Shown: positions 7,480 through 16,589 of the stretch, piece by piece
Layout: each line of letters starts with the position of its first letter
Numbering within the stretch: the first letter of the stretch is position 1
NCBI GenBank assembly: GCA_023417935.1
Contig: JAEZDY010000029.1
Coordinates: forward strand, 62,001 to 126,000
From: Bacteroidota bacterium
GTDB taxonomy: Bacteria > Bacteroidota > Bacteroidia > Bacteroidales > Lentimicrobiaceae
Reading direction: 5' to 3'
Length of the DNA stretch: 64,000 bases
Program-made: the position numbers and the translations under genes
The notes under the pieces: model-generated
What the model saw: only the letters and a program-made list of their open reading frames with translations
Databases searched by the model: none
What the model was told of the DNA's origin: nothing

Positions 7480-9576
7480 ATGAAAAAAATCTTTACACTT
7501 TTATTGATTGCCGGTTTAACGCTTGGGTTGTTTGCCCAAACGCTTACTACTACAAACCCGATGCTTAAGAACGCAATTCTAGAAGAGTTTACAGGTATAC
7601 ATTGCACCTATTGTCCTGATGGACATGCAATTGCCCAGTCAATACTGAACAACAATCCTGGTAGGGCTTTCACAATAGCCATACACCAGGGGTCTTTTGC
7701 CGTGCCATCAACCGGAGAACCAGACTACCGTACAATATTTGGGGATCCAATTGCCAATCAAACAGGGTTAACCGGCTACCCTTCAGGTACAGTTAACAGA
7801 CATGTATTTACAGGAAATACAACCGCTTTAGGTCGTAGTGCATGGTCTGCTTCTTGTGATCAAATCATGCAGGAATTATCACCCGTCAACCTTGGATTAT
7901 CTTCTCAATATGAAGCTTCAACCCGTACATTGACGATTGACGTGGAATTGTATTATACAGCTGATGCACCTGCATCAGTTAATTACATTAATGTTGCTTT
8001 GACTCAGGATAGCATTTACGGGCCACAAACTGGTGGCGGTGCAGGTAGTAATTATCGCCATATGCATATGCTTCGTCACATGATAACCGGTCAGTGGGGA
8101 GATGAAGTAACAACAACTGCAGCGGGTTCATTGGTGAACCGCACATATACCTATGTTGTTCCTGAATCATTCAATAATATTCAGGCGGTTGTTGAAAACA
8201 TGAAGGTTGTGGCTTTTGTAGCTGAGGATCATCAAGAAGTATATACAGGCGATCAGGTTAAAGCAATAGGAGGCACAAACCTGTTTATTGGTGAAATAAC
8301 TTCGCAGGAGCCATATATTCAAAAAGGATCCAATGGAACAGAACTGACATTTAACATTGAAGCCGAAAGCAATATTACCGGTACAGAACCTTTTGAGTTA
8401 TGGATTGAGAGCGAAAATGCCCCTGTTGACTGGCAAGTATCTTTTACAGTGGATGGCAATGAATATACTGGCTCAACAACTGTTAATCTTACAAAAGGTA
8501 TTTCAACACCTGTTACAGTAAATATTACACCAGGTTCTGCTGCCGGTTTCCCGGGATATGTTATCAGGATGAGATCAGTTAATTTCCCTTCAGCCCCCGA
8601 AAAATCATATAGGGTGATGGCAGTTGCAGGTGTTACTGATCTGCTTGTAAATGGTATGGGCGGTCCTGAAGCGGTGACTCATCAGGGTGTTTATCTAGAT
8701 GGTTTCGAGGCTTCAGGAATTTCATCCTATGCTGTTGTAAATGCAAATGTAATGCGTGATATGATTAACTCTGATGCTTACCAGGGAGTTTATAATTGCT
8801 GGCTCAATATTGCATGGACATTTCCAGCCTTAACTGATAGTCAGGCGGAATCAGTTATGGATTTCATGGATGCCGGTCATAATATATTCATCGCCGGACA
8901 GGACATTGGCTGGGATATTATGAGTGGTGTAAGCGGCTCAAACGGTACACCTGTAACTCAGGATTTCTATACCAATTACCTGAAAGCCGGATACATTGAT
9001 GATGGATCATCAGTAAATAATAAACTTAATGCTAATCCTAACGACTCAGTGTTTGGTGCTGTGCCTCAAAGCAATATTATTGATGTATACGGTGGAAACA
9101 TGTACCCTGAAGTCATTTCAGCACTTCCGGGAGCTGATGTTATTTTTAATTATAACGTTGCAACCAAAAATGCAGCCATTAAATACGATGGAACTTACCG
9201 CTCAATTTATTTTGGCATTGGCCTTGAAATGATAAGTAATGTTGACGTTCGTAATGAAATCATAAACCTGAGCCGCCAATGGCTGTCAGCTGAAATTGTT
9301 GGTGTTGAATTTAATGAAGCTGTTAATGCTTTGTTAAATGGTCAAAACTATCCAAATCCCGCTAATGATCACACATGGATAGCTGTTTCAAAAGATGCAA
9401 TAGGTGGAACTCTTGAAATCTACAATATGAGAGGTAATAAAGTCTTATCAATGAATATTGGCTCTGAATTGCTTTACAAGGTTCATTTGCATGAGCTGTC
9501 ATCTGGCATCTACACGTATCGCATTGTTAATGGCAATGTGATATCGGGTGCGCGCAAGTTGATCATTGTGAGATAG
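7480..9576 (+). CDS. Omp28-related, T9SS-secreted protein
   Basis: A 698-residue secreted protein. Residues 1-20 form a signal peptide. The segment LEEFTGIHCTYCPDGHAIAQ (about residues 31-53) is the thioredoxin-like start of the Omp28 family, with a CxxC pair. The centre holds beta-rich domains, followed around residues 390-600 by a segment resembling a Rossmann/GATase-like fold (NIFIAGQDIGWDIMSG). The last ~80 residues, beginning YPNPANDHTWI and ending ARKLIIVR, are a type A T9SS sorting domain, so the protein is expected to cross the outer membrane and be anchored or released there. Substrate is unknown; Omp28-like proteins have been linked to redox or adhesin roles. It is monocistronic with its own terminator. 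Confidence 0.8.
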   Translation: MKKIFTLLLIAGLTLGLFAQTLTTTNPMLKNAILEEFTGIHCTYCPDGHAIAQSILNNNPGRAFTIAIHQGSFAVPSTGEPDYRTIFGDPIANQTGLTGYPSGTVNRHVFTGNTTALGRSAWSASCDQIMQELSPVNLGLSSQYEASTRTLTIDVELYYTADAPASVNYINVALTQDSIYGPQTGGGAGSNYRHMHMLRHMITGQWGDEVTTTAAGSLVNRTYTYVVPESFNNIQAVVENMKVVAFVAEDHQEVYTGDQVKAIGGTNLFIGEITSQEPYIQKGSNGTELTFNIEAESNITGTEPFELWIESENAPVDWQVSFTVDGNEYTGSTTVNLTKGISTPVTVNITPGSAAGFPGYVIRMRSVNFPSAPEKSYRVMAVAGVTDLLVNGMGGPEAVTHQGVYLDGFEASGISSYAVVNANVMRDMINSDAYQGVYNCWLNIAWTFPALTDSQAESVMDFMDAGHNIFIAGQDIGWDIMSGVSGSNGTPVTQDFYTNYLKAGYIDDGSSVNNKLNANPNDSVFGAVPQSNIIDVYGGNMYPEVISALPGADVIFNYNVATKNAAIKYDGTYRSIYFGIGLEMISNVDVRNEIINLSRQWLSAEIVGVEFNEAVNALLNGQNYPNPANDHTWIAVSKDAIGGTLEIYNMRGNKVLSMNIGSELLYKVHLHELSSGIYTYRIVNGNVISGARKLIIVR

Positions 9577-9609
9577 GCTTGCATTATTAAAAAGCAAATT
9601 TATATCTTA

Positions 9610-9650
9610 AACAACAAATAAGCCCTCACATAAGGGCTTATTTGTTGTTA
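9610..9650. terminator. Bidirectional terminator between convergent genes
   Basis: A long perfect stem, AACAACAAATAAGCCCT against AGGGCTTATTTGTTGTT, surrounds a short loop. A- and T-rich flanks on both sides let it stop the Omp28-like gene (plus) and the histidine kinase gene (minus). Confidence 0.8.
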
Positions 9651-9679
9651 TTAAATGTGGATTTCAGGTTCGCTGTACT

Positions 9680-11644
9680 TTAATCAGGTTGGACTTCAGG
9701 CAGGATTACATGAAAAATTGCCTTCGATTTTTCAACACCTTCTGCAGAGATGTGGCCATTATAGTCATCAACAATTTTCTTACATATTGCAAGCCCAATG
9801 CCTGTTCCAGGATAATCAACTGCTGAGTTTAAACGCTGAAACATTGTAAAGATTTGTAAAGCGTATTTCTGATCAAATCCAATCCCATTGTCCTCAATGT
9901 CAATTTGATGATAAGTGATTTTAGGATCAAGCCTTGGTATTTTATTTACAGCTGCTTTGGTAAGTTTAATGGAACTAATAGTAATCAAAGGCTTCACATC
10001 CGGTCTTACAAACTTCAAGGCATTACTTAATAGGTCATAGAATAATTGGTTCATTTGGAAAGGAATCGCAATTAGTTCAGGCAGCTTGTTCTTTATGATC
10101 ACTTTGGCTTTTTTTTCTTCAATTAAGAGTTCAAAGTCAGAGATGGTATCTTTTATTATTTGATTAAGATCAGTTTTCTGGTGTAGCTTCTTATGTTGCT
10201 TGACACTGGCATAGTTGTGCATATCATTGATCAAATGCGACATACGCGATGCTGCCATTTCAATTTTCCCAATGTAATCCAGCACATTTTCAGGTGAGCC
10301 TTCCTCATGCAATCGCCTGATATACCTTGAGAATGTAATCAACTTTCTAAGCGGTTCCTGAAACTCGTGATTGGTAGTATGAGCATACTGTTCAAGCTGG
10401 TTGTCCTTGAGTGATATGCTATGATAACTTTTAGCAACCTTTGACTCCAGTTCGTCAGAAAAGTCTTTAATTCGTTTCTCATTTAATTTCTGTTGAGTAA
10501 TGTCAGAAAATGACAAGAGCATTAGATTCTCATCGTTTGGACTGTTGAATTTGCTTGCGTTTAATTGAAGTACAATAGATTTATGTTCTGAGATATTCAA
10601 GCTAAATTCCAGGTCAACAAGTTCATTGGGTCGGCTATTGTAGAATTTTTCAATAACAGTTTTGGGTTTTGGTATGTCAAACAGCTTGTTTTTGATAATA
10701 AAAAAACCCTTTCCGACGATATCAGTATTGATATCAAATTGGTCATAAAAAGCCTGGTTGGCAGTTTTTATATTGTAGTTAGTATCAATTACAATCAGTG
10801 GCCTGTGGATAGTACTCATGATTGTATCAGTATACTTGTTGATTGCCTCAATTTGTTTATTCTTTTGCTGAAGCTGATCAATTAAGAGCCGGAGTTCCTC
10901 ATTTGAGTTGATTAATTCTTCTTTCGAAGATTCAAGTTCCTCATTAAGGCTCTGTAGTTCCTCATTACTACTCAACATTTCCTCGTTTGTACTTTGAAGC
11001 TCTTCTGAAATAGTTTCCTGGTCTTCAGTAACCAATCTGATATCTTCTCTGGTTTGTGCCAATTCCAGTTCCAGGTAATTAATCCTTTTAAGGTATTCAT
11101 TGATTATTCTTGTTTCGTCACCACCGGGGTCGGTTAGTGCCTCAGGTGCTTCCGTTTGTTTGAATATGATTAGAAAGTAAGGTTCAACACTCTGCTCCAA
11201 AGGAATTATCTTGATTGTTGTATGATACAACTTCCCCTTAATCATATTGGGAATATCTTCTTTGGTAACTGCAAGATTACCCGACTTAGCTTTGTGTATT
11301 GTGCTGCGCAGTTCGAATGACAGGCCTCCACGAGCCATTTTCAGAAGGTTGAAAGTTGCTTTGCCTTGTGAGGGCTCAAGAAAAGGACTGATATCACCTT
11401 GTATGTACACGACCTCCATCTGATCATTGATGATTACATTGGGGGGCGTGTATTCTCGTAGCAATATAGTTTCGGCCACTCTTCGAAAATCCATACGTGT
11501 ATTTTGCGTATTTAAGGATTTCTTTTTTTTTTTCAATCTTAATAACCTTACTATCGGTCCCAAGATCGAAAAAATTCTTTTCCAGTCCATTGGATTTATA
11601 TATCTTTTCAATGGTGTTGAAAGGATGATATAACTCGGGTGCAT
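9680..11644 (-). CDS. PAS-histidine kinase part of a split CheB-CheR-PAS-HK protein
   Basis: This frame (up to 654 residues, first codons out of family) contains the downstream half of a chemosensory hybrid kinase. After the RMDFRRVAETILLREYTPP segment there is a PAS-like region, a long coiled coil rich in EELQSTNEEMLSSNEEL, a second PAS domain, then a HisKA helix with H in TTNHEFQEPLRKL, an N-box (LLSNALKFV), DNGIGFD, and GTGIGLAICKKIV. It should autophosphorylate in response to an unknown cue. It has no start of its own that fits the family: it is the continuation of the gene at 11424-13028, separated by an A11 run (11523-11533). Dropping one A joins both into about 1115 codons. Confidence 0.8.
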   Translation of the reverse strand: MHPSYIILSTPLKRYINPMDWKRIFSILGPIVRLLRLKKKKKSLNTQNTRMDFRRVAETILLREYTPPNVIINDQMEVVYIQGDISPFLEPSQGKATFNLLKMARGGLSFELRSTIHKAKSGNLAVTKEDIPNMIKGKLYHTTIKIIPLEQSVEPYFLIIFKQTEAPEALTDPGGDETRIINEYLKRINYLELELAQTREDIRLVTEDQETISEELQSTNEEMLSSNEELQSLNEELESSKEELINSNEELRLLIDQLQQKNKQIEAINKYTDTIMSTIHRPLIVIDTNYNIKTANQAFYDQFDINTDIVGKGFFIIKNKLFDIPKPKTVIEKFYNSRPNELVDLEFSLNISEHKSIVLQLNASKFNSPNDENLMLLSFSDITQQKLNEKRIKDFSDELESKVAKSYHSISLKDNQLEQYAHTTNHEFQEPLRKLITFSRYIRRLHEEGSPENVLDYIGKIEMAASRMSHLINDMHNYASVKQHKKLHQKTDLNQIIKDTISDFELLIEEKKAKVIIKNKLPELIAIPFQMNQLFYDLLSNALKFVRPDVKPLITISSIKLTKAAVNKIPRLDPKITYHQIDIEDNGIGFDQKYALQIFTMFQRLNSAVDYPGTGIGLAICKKIVDDYNGHISAEGVEKSKAIFHVILPEVQPD

Positions 11645-13028
11645 GAGCAGTGGTTTCTGACTTACCCTGTATTAAGAAACCGCCATTGTTTAATGCATAA
11701 TGGAAGGCTGTGAGTGCTTTCTTTTGCAGATAGGGTTCCATATATATCAGAACATTACGGCAAGTTAGCAGATCAATGTTTGAAAAAGGTGGATCTTTAA
11801 GAAAGTTATGTTCGGCAAACACACACATATCACGCAAAGGCTTGATAATATTGAAGCTGTCTTCATTTTTCTTAGTAAAATGACTTTTTCTTCTGTCAGC
11901 AGATAACATCAAGATATCATCGGCTGAGTAAACACCCTTTCGTGCGAAGGTGATTGCACTCTGTGATACGTCGGTGGCAAAAATTTGCACTTGCCTTTCA
12001 TCCTGATTTACTTGCTGATATTCATATATTAACATTGCCAGGGAGTAAGCCTCTTGCCCGGTTGAGCATCCTGCTACCCAGATGCGGATAGGTTTTTCAG
12101 CCTCTTTCCGACTGAAAAGTAAAGGCATTACTTCATCCTTCAGTACTTCATATGTGGATTGGTCGCGAAAAAAATATGTAACCGGGATTAATAAATCCTT
12201 ATACAGGGCTTCAAGCTCAACTTTAATCTCTGAAACCAAGGGATAATAGTCTTCAATATTCTTTTCATTGCTTAATGCTATTCGCCGAGCTATTCTGCGC
12301 TGAATGGTTGTTTGTTTATAATGAGTGAATTCTATGTTAAAATGCTGGTGCAGTAATTGTAATATCTTACTTGACACCGCTTGCTCCTTTTCTCCTGAAA
12401 TTTCAGTAAATCTATGTTGTTGCCTCTGATAAATTTCAATCAGCTTAATTGGAATTTCTTCGATTGGCAATATGAAATCAACAACGTTCGCATCAACAGC
12501 ACTGCCCGGCATACCTTCAGCTACCGCACTACTTATATCTTGCGCAAATGTTATTCCTCCATATTTTTTGATAGCCTTAAGGCCAAGTGTGCCGTCGGTA
12601 CCAGTACCTGTTAACACAATTCCCACAGCCAGAGCCTGATGTACTTCAGCTAAAGAAGTAAAGAATACATCAATCAAGGCATTGGTGGCAAGATTCTCAC
12701 GAGGTGTTATTTTCAGAACCCCGTCAAAAGTTGTTAGGGTTTTATTGGGTGGTATAACATATATATTATCAGGAGCAAGATGAATGTCATCTTCGATAAT
12801 GTTTACAGGAAGTTTTGTTACTTTTGATAATAATGCTGGAAGTATGCTCTCAAAGTCAGGATCAAGGTGCTGTACAATAACATAAGCCATTCCTGACTTA
12901 TCAGGTAATGCTTTTAGGAACTTTTTAAATGCATTAAGGCCACCACGTGAAGCTCCAATTCCCACTATAGGAAAATCCTGCTCAGTTGCCTGAGGCGTTT
13001 TTGGTACTAAATTTTCCTTAGACTTCAT
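11424..13028 (-). CDS. CheB methylesterase-CheR methyltransferase part of the split hybrid
   Basis: The 534-residue upstream part. Residues ~18-200 are a CheB methylesterase domain with the expected triad: Ser27 in GIGASRGG, His54 in VQHLDPD and Asp145 in GTGTDGTLG. Residues ~215-480 are a CheR domain with the SAM-binding VAGCSTGQEAYSLAM and RNVLIYM. After KVIKIEKKK (about residue 495) the frame leaves the family pattern and runs about 40 unrelated residues to a stop. At that point the minus strand has eleven A (plus 11523-11533). Such CheB/CheR/PAS/kinase fusions are normally one polypeptide, so this is a mutation, a sequencing error, or a slippage site. A TACATTTG box lies at 13057-13050 just before the start. 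Confidence 0.82.
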   Translation of the reverse strand: MKSKENLVPKTPQATEQDFPIVGIGASRGGLNAFKKFLKALPDKSGMAYVIVQHLDPDFESILPALLSKVTKLPVNIIEDDIHLAPDNIYVIPPNKTLTTFDGVLKITPRENLATNALIDVFFTSLAEVHQALAVGIVLTGTGTDGTLGLKAIKKYGGITFAQDISSAVAEGMPGSAVDANVVDFILPIEEIPIKLIEIYQRQQHRFTEISGEKEQAVSSKILQLLHQHFNIEFTHYKQTTIQRRIARRIALSNEKNIEDYYPLVSEIKVELEALYKDLLIPVTYFFRDQSTYEVLKDEVMPLLFSRKEAEKPIRIWVAGCSTGQEAYSLAMLIYEYQQVNQDERQVQIFATDVSQSAITFARKGVYSADDILMLSADRRKSHFTKKNEDSFNIIKPLRDMCVFAEHNFLKDPPFSNIDLLTCRNVLIYMEPYLQKKALTAFHYALNNGGFLIQGKSETTAHAPELYHPFNTIEKIYKSNGLEKNFFDLGTDSKVIKIEKKKEILKYAKYTYGFSKSGRNYIATRIHAPQCNHQ

Positions 13029-13218
13029 GTGCTACCTTATGGTTAAAGACAAATGTAAGCTTATTTAGGATGCCTCCGACGTTTATGCTTATTATTATTG
13101 ATTAAAATAAGTAATTCAATATCAGTAATTTGCATAATTACAATATTAGGTGAAAATTTAATTTCAGAAGATAATTATAAATAGACATATAGTATCATTT
13201 TATGATTTTCTAAGGTTA

Positions 13219-13935
13219 TCATTTTAGTAATCTCATTCGATAGGCATTCATCGCGTTATACCCTAATTTCCTTAACATTTTGTTGTTAACTATAGCCCCA
13301 ATGGGTGCCCCAACAATTGGAATCATTTGAGCCATTTTGGCAAGGTCAATATAGTCTCGGTATTCTTGCTGTAAAGTTCTCCAGTCAAACTGATTGATAT
13401 CCTCAGGAAGCTCTTTACTTTTATTATCCCAATCAGCCATTTTAAGGTAGATTTTCTTCCTATGGGCATCACTTGAAAATGTCAGCTCAAAAATGTGAAG
13501 CAGGAATATTCTTTCCCTATAATCCTTTATGTCAAAGCCATAAATGGATGCCATATCAAACAGGAGCTTAATTTTTATTCCAATTAACATAGGGAAGTCG
13601 GCTAAACCCATCAGTATTCCTCCTGCACCGGTTATTCCGCCCTCTACAGCAGCGGTAGTCCTATAAAAATCAATTCTTTCTAATACGGATTTTTCTATCA
13701 GTTCAAATGATTTTTCAGCAGATGGTTTTACTGAAGTGTAGGATGCACCAAAAACTACCGCACGAATCATCTGTTTTAAAGCAGCAGTGATAGCAATGTG
13801 CACCTTCTCGGGAATCCAACTATTGATCTTTGTTTGTAAACTTTTAGATAATCGGTTAAAGATTGAAGGGTTACGGAGCATTTTCGTCTGCCAATTCACT
13901 AATTCTTGCTTAGCAATTTGTTGATATTTATCCAT
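13219..13935 (-). CDS. EcsC family protein
   Basis: A 238-residue protein of the EcsC family, recognised by the YQQIAKQELVNWQTKM start, the helical middle, the glycine-rich GGITGAGGILMGLADFPMLIGIKIKLLFD segment (about residues 99-129, probably membrane-associated) and the C-terminal IPIVGAPIGAIVNNK. In Bacillus, EcsC is encoded with an ABC transporter, but most family members, like this one, are standalone with unknown role. It lies 41 bases downstream of the DUF3037 gene on the same strand and may be the last gene of that operon. Confidence 0.75.
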   Translation of the reverse strand: MDKYQQIAKQELVNWQTKMLRNPSIFNRLSKSLQTKINSWIPEKVHIAITAALKQMIRAVVFGASYTSVKPSAEKSFELIEKSVLERIDFYRTTAAVEGGITGAGGILMGLADFPMLIGIKIKLLFDMASIYGFDIKDYRERIFLLHIFELTFSSDAHRKKIYLKMADWDNKSKELPEDINQFDWRTLQQEYRDYIDLAKMAQMIPIVGAPIGAIVNNKMLRKLGYNAMNAYRMRLLK

Positions 13936-13976
13936 TCAGGATAAACTATACGTTCATTACAAAGTTCATTTGTTGG

Positions 13977-14357
13977 TCAAGCAACCATTTCATCAAATAA
14001 CTTTTCTGCTGCATTTTCCAGATCATCTGAAACGCCGGGGTGGGGGCGGGAGGTTTGAATGGATGCACTTCGCACAGCAGTTAGCCATCTAAAGCGTTCA
14101 GCTTCATCAAGTAAAGCTATTGGGCCACCATCTTTTGCACCAGATGCTATTTTGCTGAAGGCTTCAAGATTTTGTTTTATCTCAAGAAGATCAGCATCAG
14201 GCTTAAGTGCCAGAATTCTATCCTCTCTCAATTGAAATCGCATATGGATGAACTTCTGTTTTTTACAGAACAGGATTACACCAACATTCACAAACTCTTC
14301 GCGCTCAACAAGTGGAACAACCCTTACCACAGCATATTCATAAATGTGTTTTTGCAT
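13977..14357 (-). CDS. DUF3037 family protein
   Basis: A 126-residue soluble protein opening with YEYAVVRVVPLVEREEFVNVGVILFC, the hallmark of DUF3037. The rest is helical and charged. Its start overlaps the end of the HipA-like kinase gene by 20 bases. This kinase-DUF3037 pairing recurs in many bacteria, so the two proteins probably act together, but the biochemical role of DUF3037 is not established. No antitoxin-like HTH is visible in it. Confidence 0.8.
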   Translation of the reverse strand: MQKHIYEYAVVRVVPLVEREEFVNVGVILFCKKQKFIHMRFQLREDRILALKPDADLLEIKQNLEAFSKIASGAKDGGPIALLDEAERFRWLTAVRSASIQTSRPHPGVSDDLENAAEKLFDEMVA

Positions 14358-15120
14358 CCTGCGCTTCTTTTATAAATTGTGGTGAAAAATGCAATCGTTG
14401 AATCAAAAAGTTATAGTACACGTCCCTAATTTGTTCAGGTGTTTCGTCTTGGGCCTCCCATATTAGCCATTCATCAGGTATAAGCTGTACAATTTCCTTT
14501 ATTTTGCTTTCATTAATCAACTCACGACAGAGTCGGTTAGCTTCTTCGAGCTCAGAAGCCTGGGGAAGCAAAACATGATCTTTGATATATTGGAATGGAC
14601 CCGAAGCTTTCTTTTCCCAGTTCTCCCAGTTGTAATGGAAATACAAGCACGAGCCATGGTCAATTAACCACAACTCCCTATTCCTGATTAACATGTTGGT
14701 ATTACGAAACGATCTGTCAACATTAAGTATCAGGCTGTCAAGCCACACAATTTCAGAAGCTGTGAAGGGGTCAACTTTGGTTACTACGGGATCAAATGCA
14801 AATGCCCCTGAAAGGAATTGCAGACCAAGGTTCAATCCCTTGCTTGCTTTTAAGAGGTCCTGAATTTCTTCATCACCCTCAGTTATCCCGAAGCACTCAT
14901 CAAGATCAGCAAAAACAAGTTCAGGAACTCTCAAACCCAATGCCCGGGCTATTTCACCTCCAACAAGTTCGGCTATAAGAGTTTTAACACCATGCCCACT
15001 GCCTCTGAACTTAACCACATATTTGAATCCATCATCGGTTTCGGCAAGCGCTGGCAAAGAGCCCCCTTCCCTGAAAGGCTGCATATAACGGGTTACTGTT
15101 ACGGTTCTGATATTACTCAT
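14338..15120 (-). CDS. HipA-like Ser/Thr kinase family protein
   Basis: A 260-residue protein of the HipA-like kinase family that lacks the long N-terminal domain of classical HipA (about 440 residues). Visible kinase features are a lysine strand FKYVVKFRGSG (near residue 34), a glutamate helix ELVGGEIARALGLRVPELVF, the catalytic-loop-like NVDRSFRNTNMLI (around residue 135) and the metal-site-like LIDHGSCLYF. It could phosphorylate a protein or small molecule; whether it is a toxin is unknown. It overlaps DUF3037 by 20 bases and is itself preceded by a 44-codon gene with an ATGA overlap. No HipB-type HTH partner is present. Confidence 0.75.
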   Translation of the reverse strand: MSNIRTVTVTRYMQPFREGGSLPALAETDDGFKYVVKFRGSGHGVKTLIAELVGGEIARALGLRVPELVFADLDECFGITEGDEEIQDLLKASKGLNLGLQFLSGAFAFDPVVTKVDPFTASEIVWLDSLILNVDRSFRNTNMLIRNRELWLIDHGSCLYFHYNWENWEKKASGPFQYIKDHVLLPQASELEEANRLCRELINESKIKEIVQLIPDEWLIWEAQDETPEQIRDVYYNFLIQRLHFSPQFIKEAQDAKTHL

Positions 15121-15251
15121 TTGGTCTTTCGCGGTACTTTTTTAACTTTCTTCAATTTCCTTGTGCGAAGATACTCCTGAATAATTATTCTGGTTTCTTG
15201 TGGCACAGTAATGATAATGGGTTCACCTTCTTTCCAGGGGGTACACTCCAT
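15117..15251 (-). CDS. Small basic protein (44 aa) at the head of the HipA-like/DUF3037 operon
   Basis: A frame of 44 codons starts at ATG 15251 (MECTPWKEGEPIIITVPQ...) and ends in a lysine/arginine-rich tail (RKLKKVKKVPRK). Its TGA overlaps the ATG of the kinase as ATGA. Support comes from the 4-base coupling overlap, the absence of rare or stop-like codons, and a protein-like division into a strand-rich N-terminus and basic tail. There is an in-frame stop shortly upstream, so this ATG is the first possible. I recognise no family. It may be a substrate, antitoxin-like or nucleic-acid-binding partner of the kinase; that is inference. Confidence 0.6.
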   Translation of the reverse strand: MECTPWKEGEPIIITVPQETRIIIQEYLRTRKLKKVKKVPRKTK

Positions 15252-15418
15252 ACTAAATTGCTTTTGAGTACTTCAAATGTATAAGTTTTGCTAATTGTAA
15301 GTGAAGGATAGATGAAAATATTTTCGTGACAGTGAAAGATGTGATTACTGATTAAATGAATTATTTGAAGAGCTGTAAGAAGGAAAAAGTTGACTGAATC
15401 TTGACGAATGATCAATTT

Positions 15419-15943
15419 TTATAAAGCACTATTCATTGCTTTAATTTGCTTCAATTCTTCAAGAAAGTAATGCCGGCTATATACACCCGGTACAGCATGA
15501 TCACCTAATTCAAAACTAAAATTCACATAATCAATATCTTTTAGCTCGGTTAATGTGAATGTACTGGTTATCATGTAGTCGTATGCTCCATGGGAGCCCA
15601 TCTGTTGTGTTAGAATAGTACTATTCGGGATTTTAACGTAGATAGTGTCATTTGAAATCTTATCAAACTCAACATTTACTGAAGGACTATACTTTGAATT
15701 CAAGAGATCTATAAGCTTGTCAGGACTTAGGCTTTCAATTGGCACAGACCTGATTTTAATAATAGTATCACCCATTTCACTAAAAGCCCATATTTGTTTA
15801 TTCATGGAAGGACCATCAGTAATAAGAGTATCATTAGACAGACTATCGGCAATTACTTTATCATTGCTTTTCTCATTTTTTTGTTGATTACAGGCTAATG
15901 TCACGACAAGGAGCGATAATACTAAAATTTTAAAAGTATGCAT
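15419..15943 (-). CDS. Predicted lipoprotein of unknown function
   Basis: A 174-residue protein with a type II signal peptide: hydrophobic LVLSLLVVTLA followed by Cys18 (lipobox TLAC), then an NQQKNEKSND linker rich in charged residues. The mature part is a compact alternating-strand domain with no motif I recognise. It should be anchored in the inner leaflet of the outer membrane or exposed on the surface. The gene stands alone, divergent from the membrane protein at 15979. Confidence 0.65.
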   Translation of the reverse strand: MHTFKILVLSLLVVTLACNQQKNEKSNDKVIADSLSNDTLITDGPSMNKQIWAFSEMGDTIIKIRSVPIESLSPDKLIDLLNSKYSPSVNVEFDKISNDTIYVKIPNSTILTQQMGSHGAYDYMITSTFTLTELKDIDYVNFSFELGDHAVPGVYSRHYFLEELKQIKAMNSAL

Positions 15944-15978
15944 GAGTTTACTGTTTAATAAAAATCAATGTACTACCT

Positions 15979-16491
15979 TTGAAAAAAAAGTTCATGCAAT
16001 ATATACCAACTCTAAAACACTGGCAGGTTTTCATAATTTTCTTAGTGGTTTCCTACCTTCATACATTTGGCATGCCATTGTCTGTTAATATCCTGATCCT
16101 AATGGTTTTATTTGCCTTGTGGCATTATGCAGTTGTCATTCAAATCCATACAAAAGTAGTTAATGATCCGGAAGAATCGCATTCAATAGATTTTTTCAAG
16201 GCTTCATGCTATCTATTCCCTATTCTTTCGGTGGCAAATACCTGGAACTACTTGCTGGTTAAGAAATCACCACCTACTTCGGGCGGTCATATCATGTTTA
16301 TTATTGCGATAGGCGCTGTGCTTACTTATTCCTACATGATATGGTTTACATCAGGTGTTCTGCTCAAAGCAGAGCCAGTTAACCGCAGGGGGGCAGTCAA
16401 CAGAATGTTGATATTGCTCTGGTTAGTTTTGTTTCCAATAGGTATTTGGTTTATTCAGCCTAAAGTGAATAAACTTTTTAAGGAATCATGA
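15979..16491 (+). CDS. Small integral membrane protein
   Basis: A 170-residue protein with about four transmembrane segments (residues ~17-33, 37-55, 75-90, 103-122 and 138-157 are hydrophobic) and no recognised domain. The start shown is TTG with a MKKKF N-terminus; an ATG five codons later (15994) is equally possible, because TACCTTTG at 15974-15981 looks like a -7 box and would place the transcript start close to that ATG. Confidence 0.6.
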   Translation: MKKKFMQYIPTLKHWQVFIIFLVVSYLHTFGMPLSVNILILMVLFALWHYAVVIQIHTKVVNDPEESHSIDFFKASCYLFPILSVANTWNYLLVKKSPPTSGGHIMFIIAIGAVLTYSYMIWFTSGVLLKAEPVNRRGAVNRMLILLWLVLFPIGIWFIQPKVNKLFKES

Positions 16492-16589
16492 ATGTATCCT
16501 TGAAAAGCGATTCTTTCATTTATTCTGGTCAGCATTTAAGGCTTTATAACATTGAAATTTGTTCAGCATTGAGGCGGTATAACATAGAA

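Noticed and set aside
15185..15415. 76-residue frame on the minus strand
   Set aside because: It overlaps the better-supported 44-codon gene in another frame, has no coupling to the operon and looks like a non-coding shadow.
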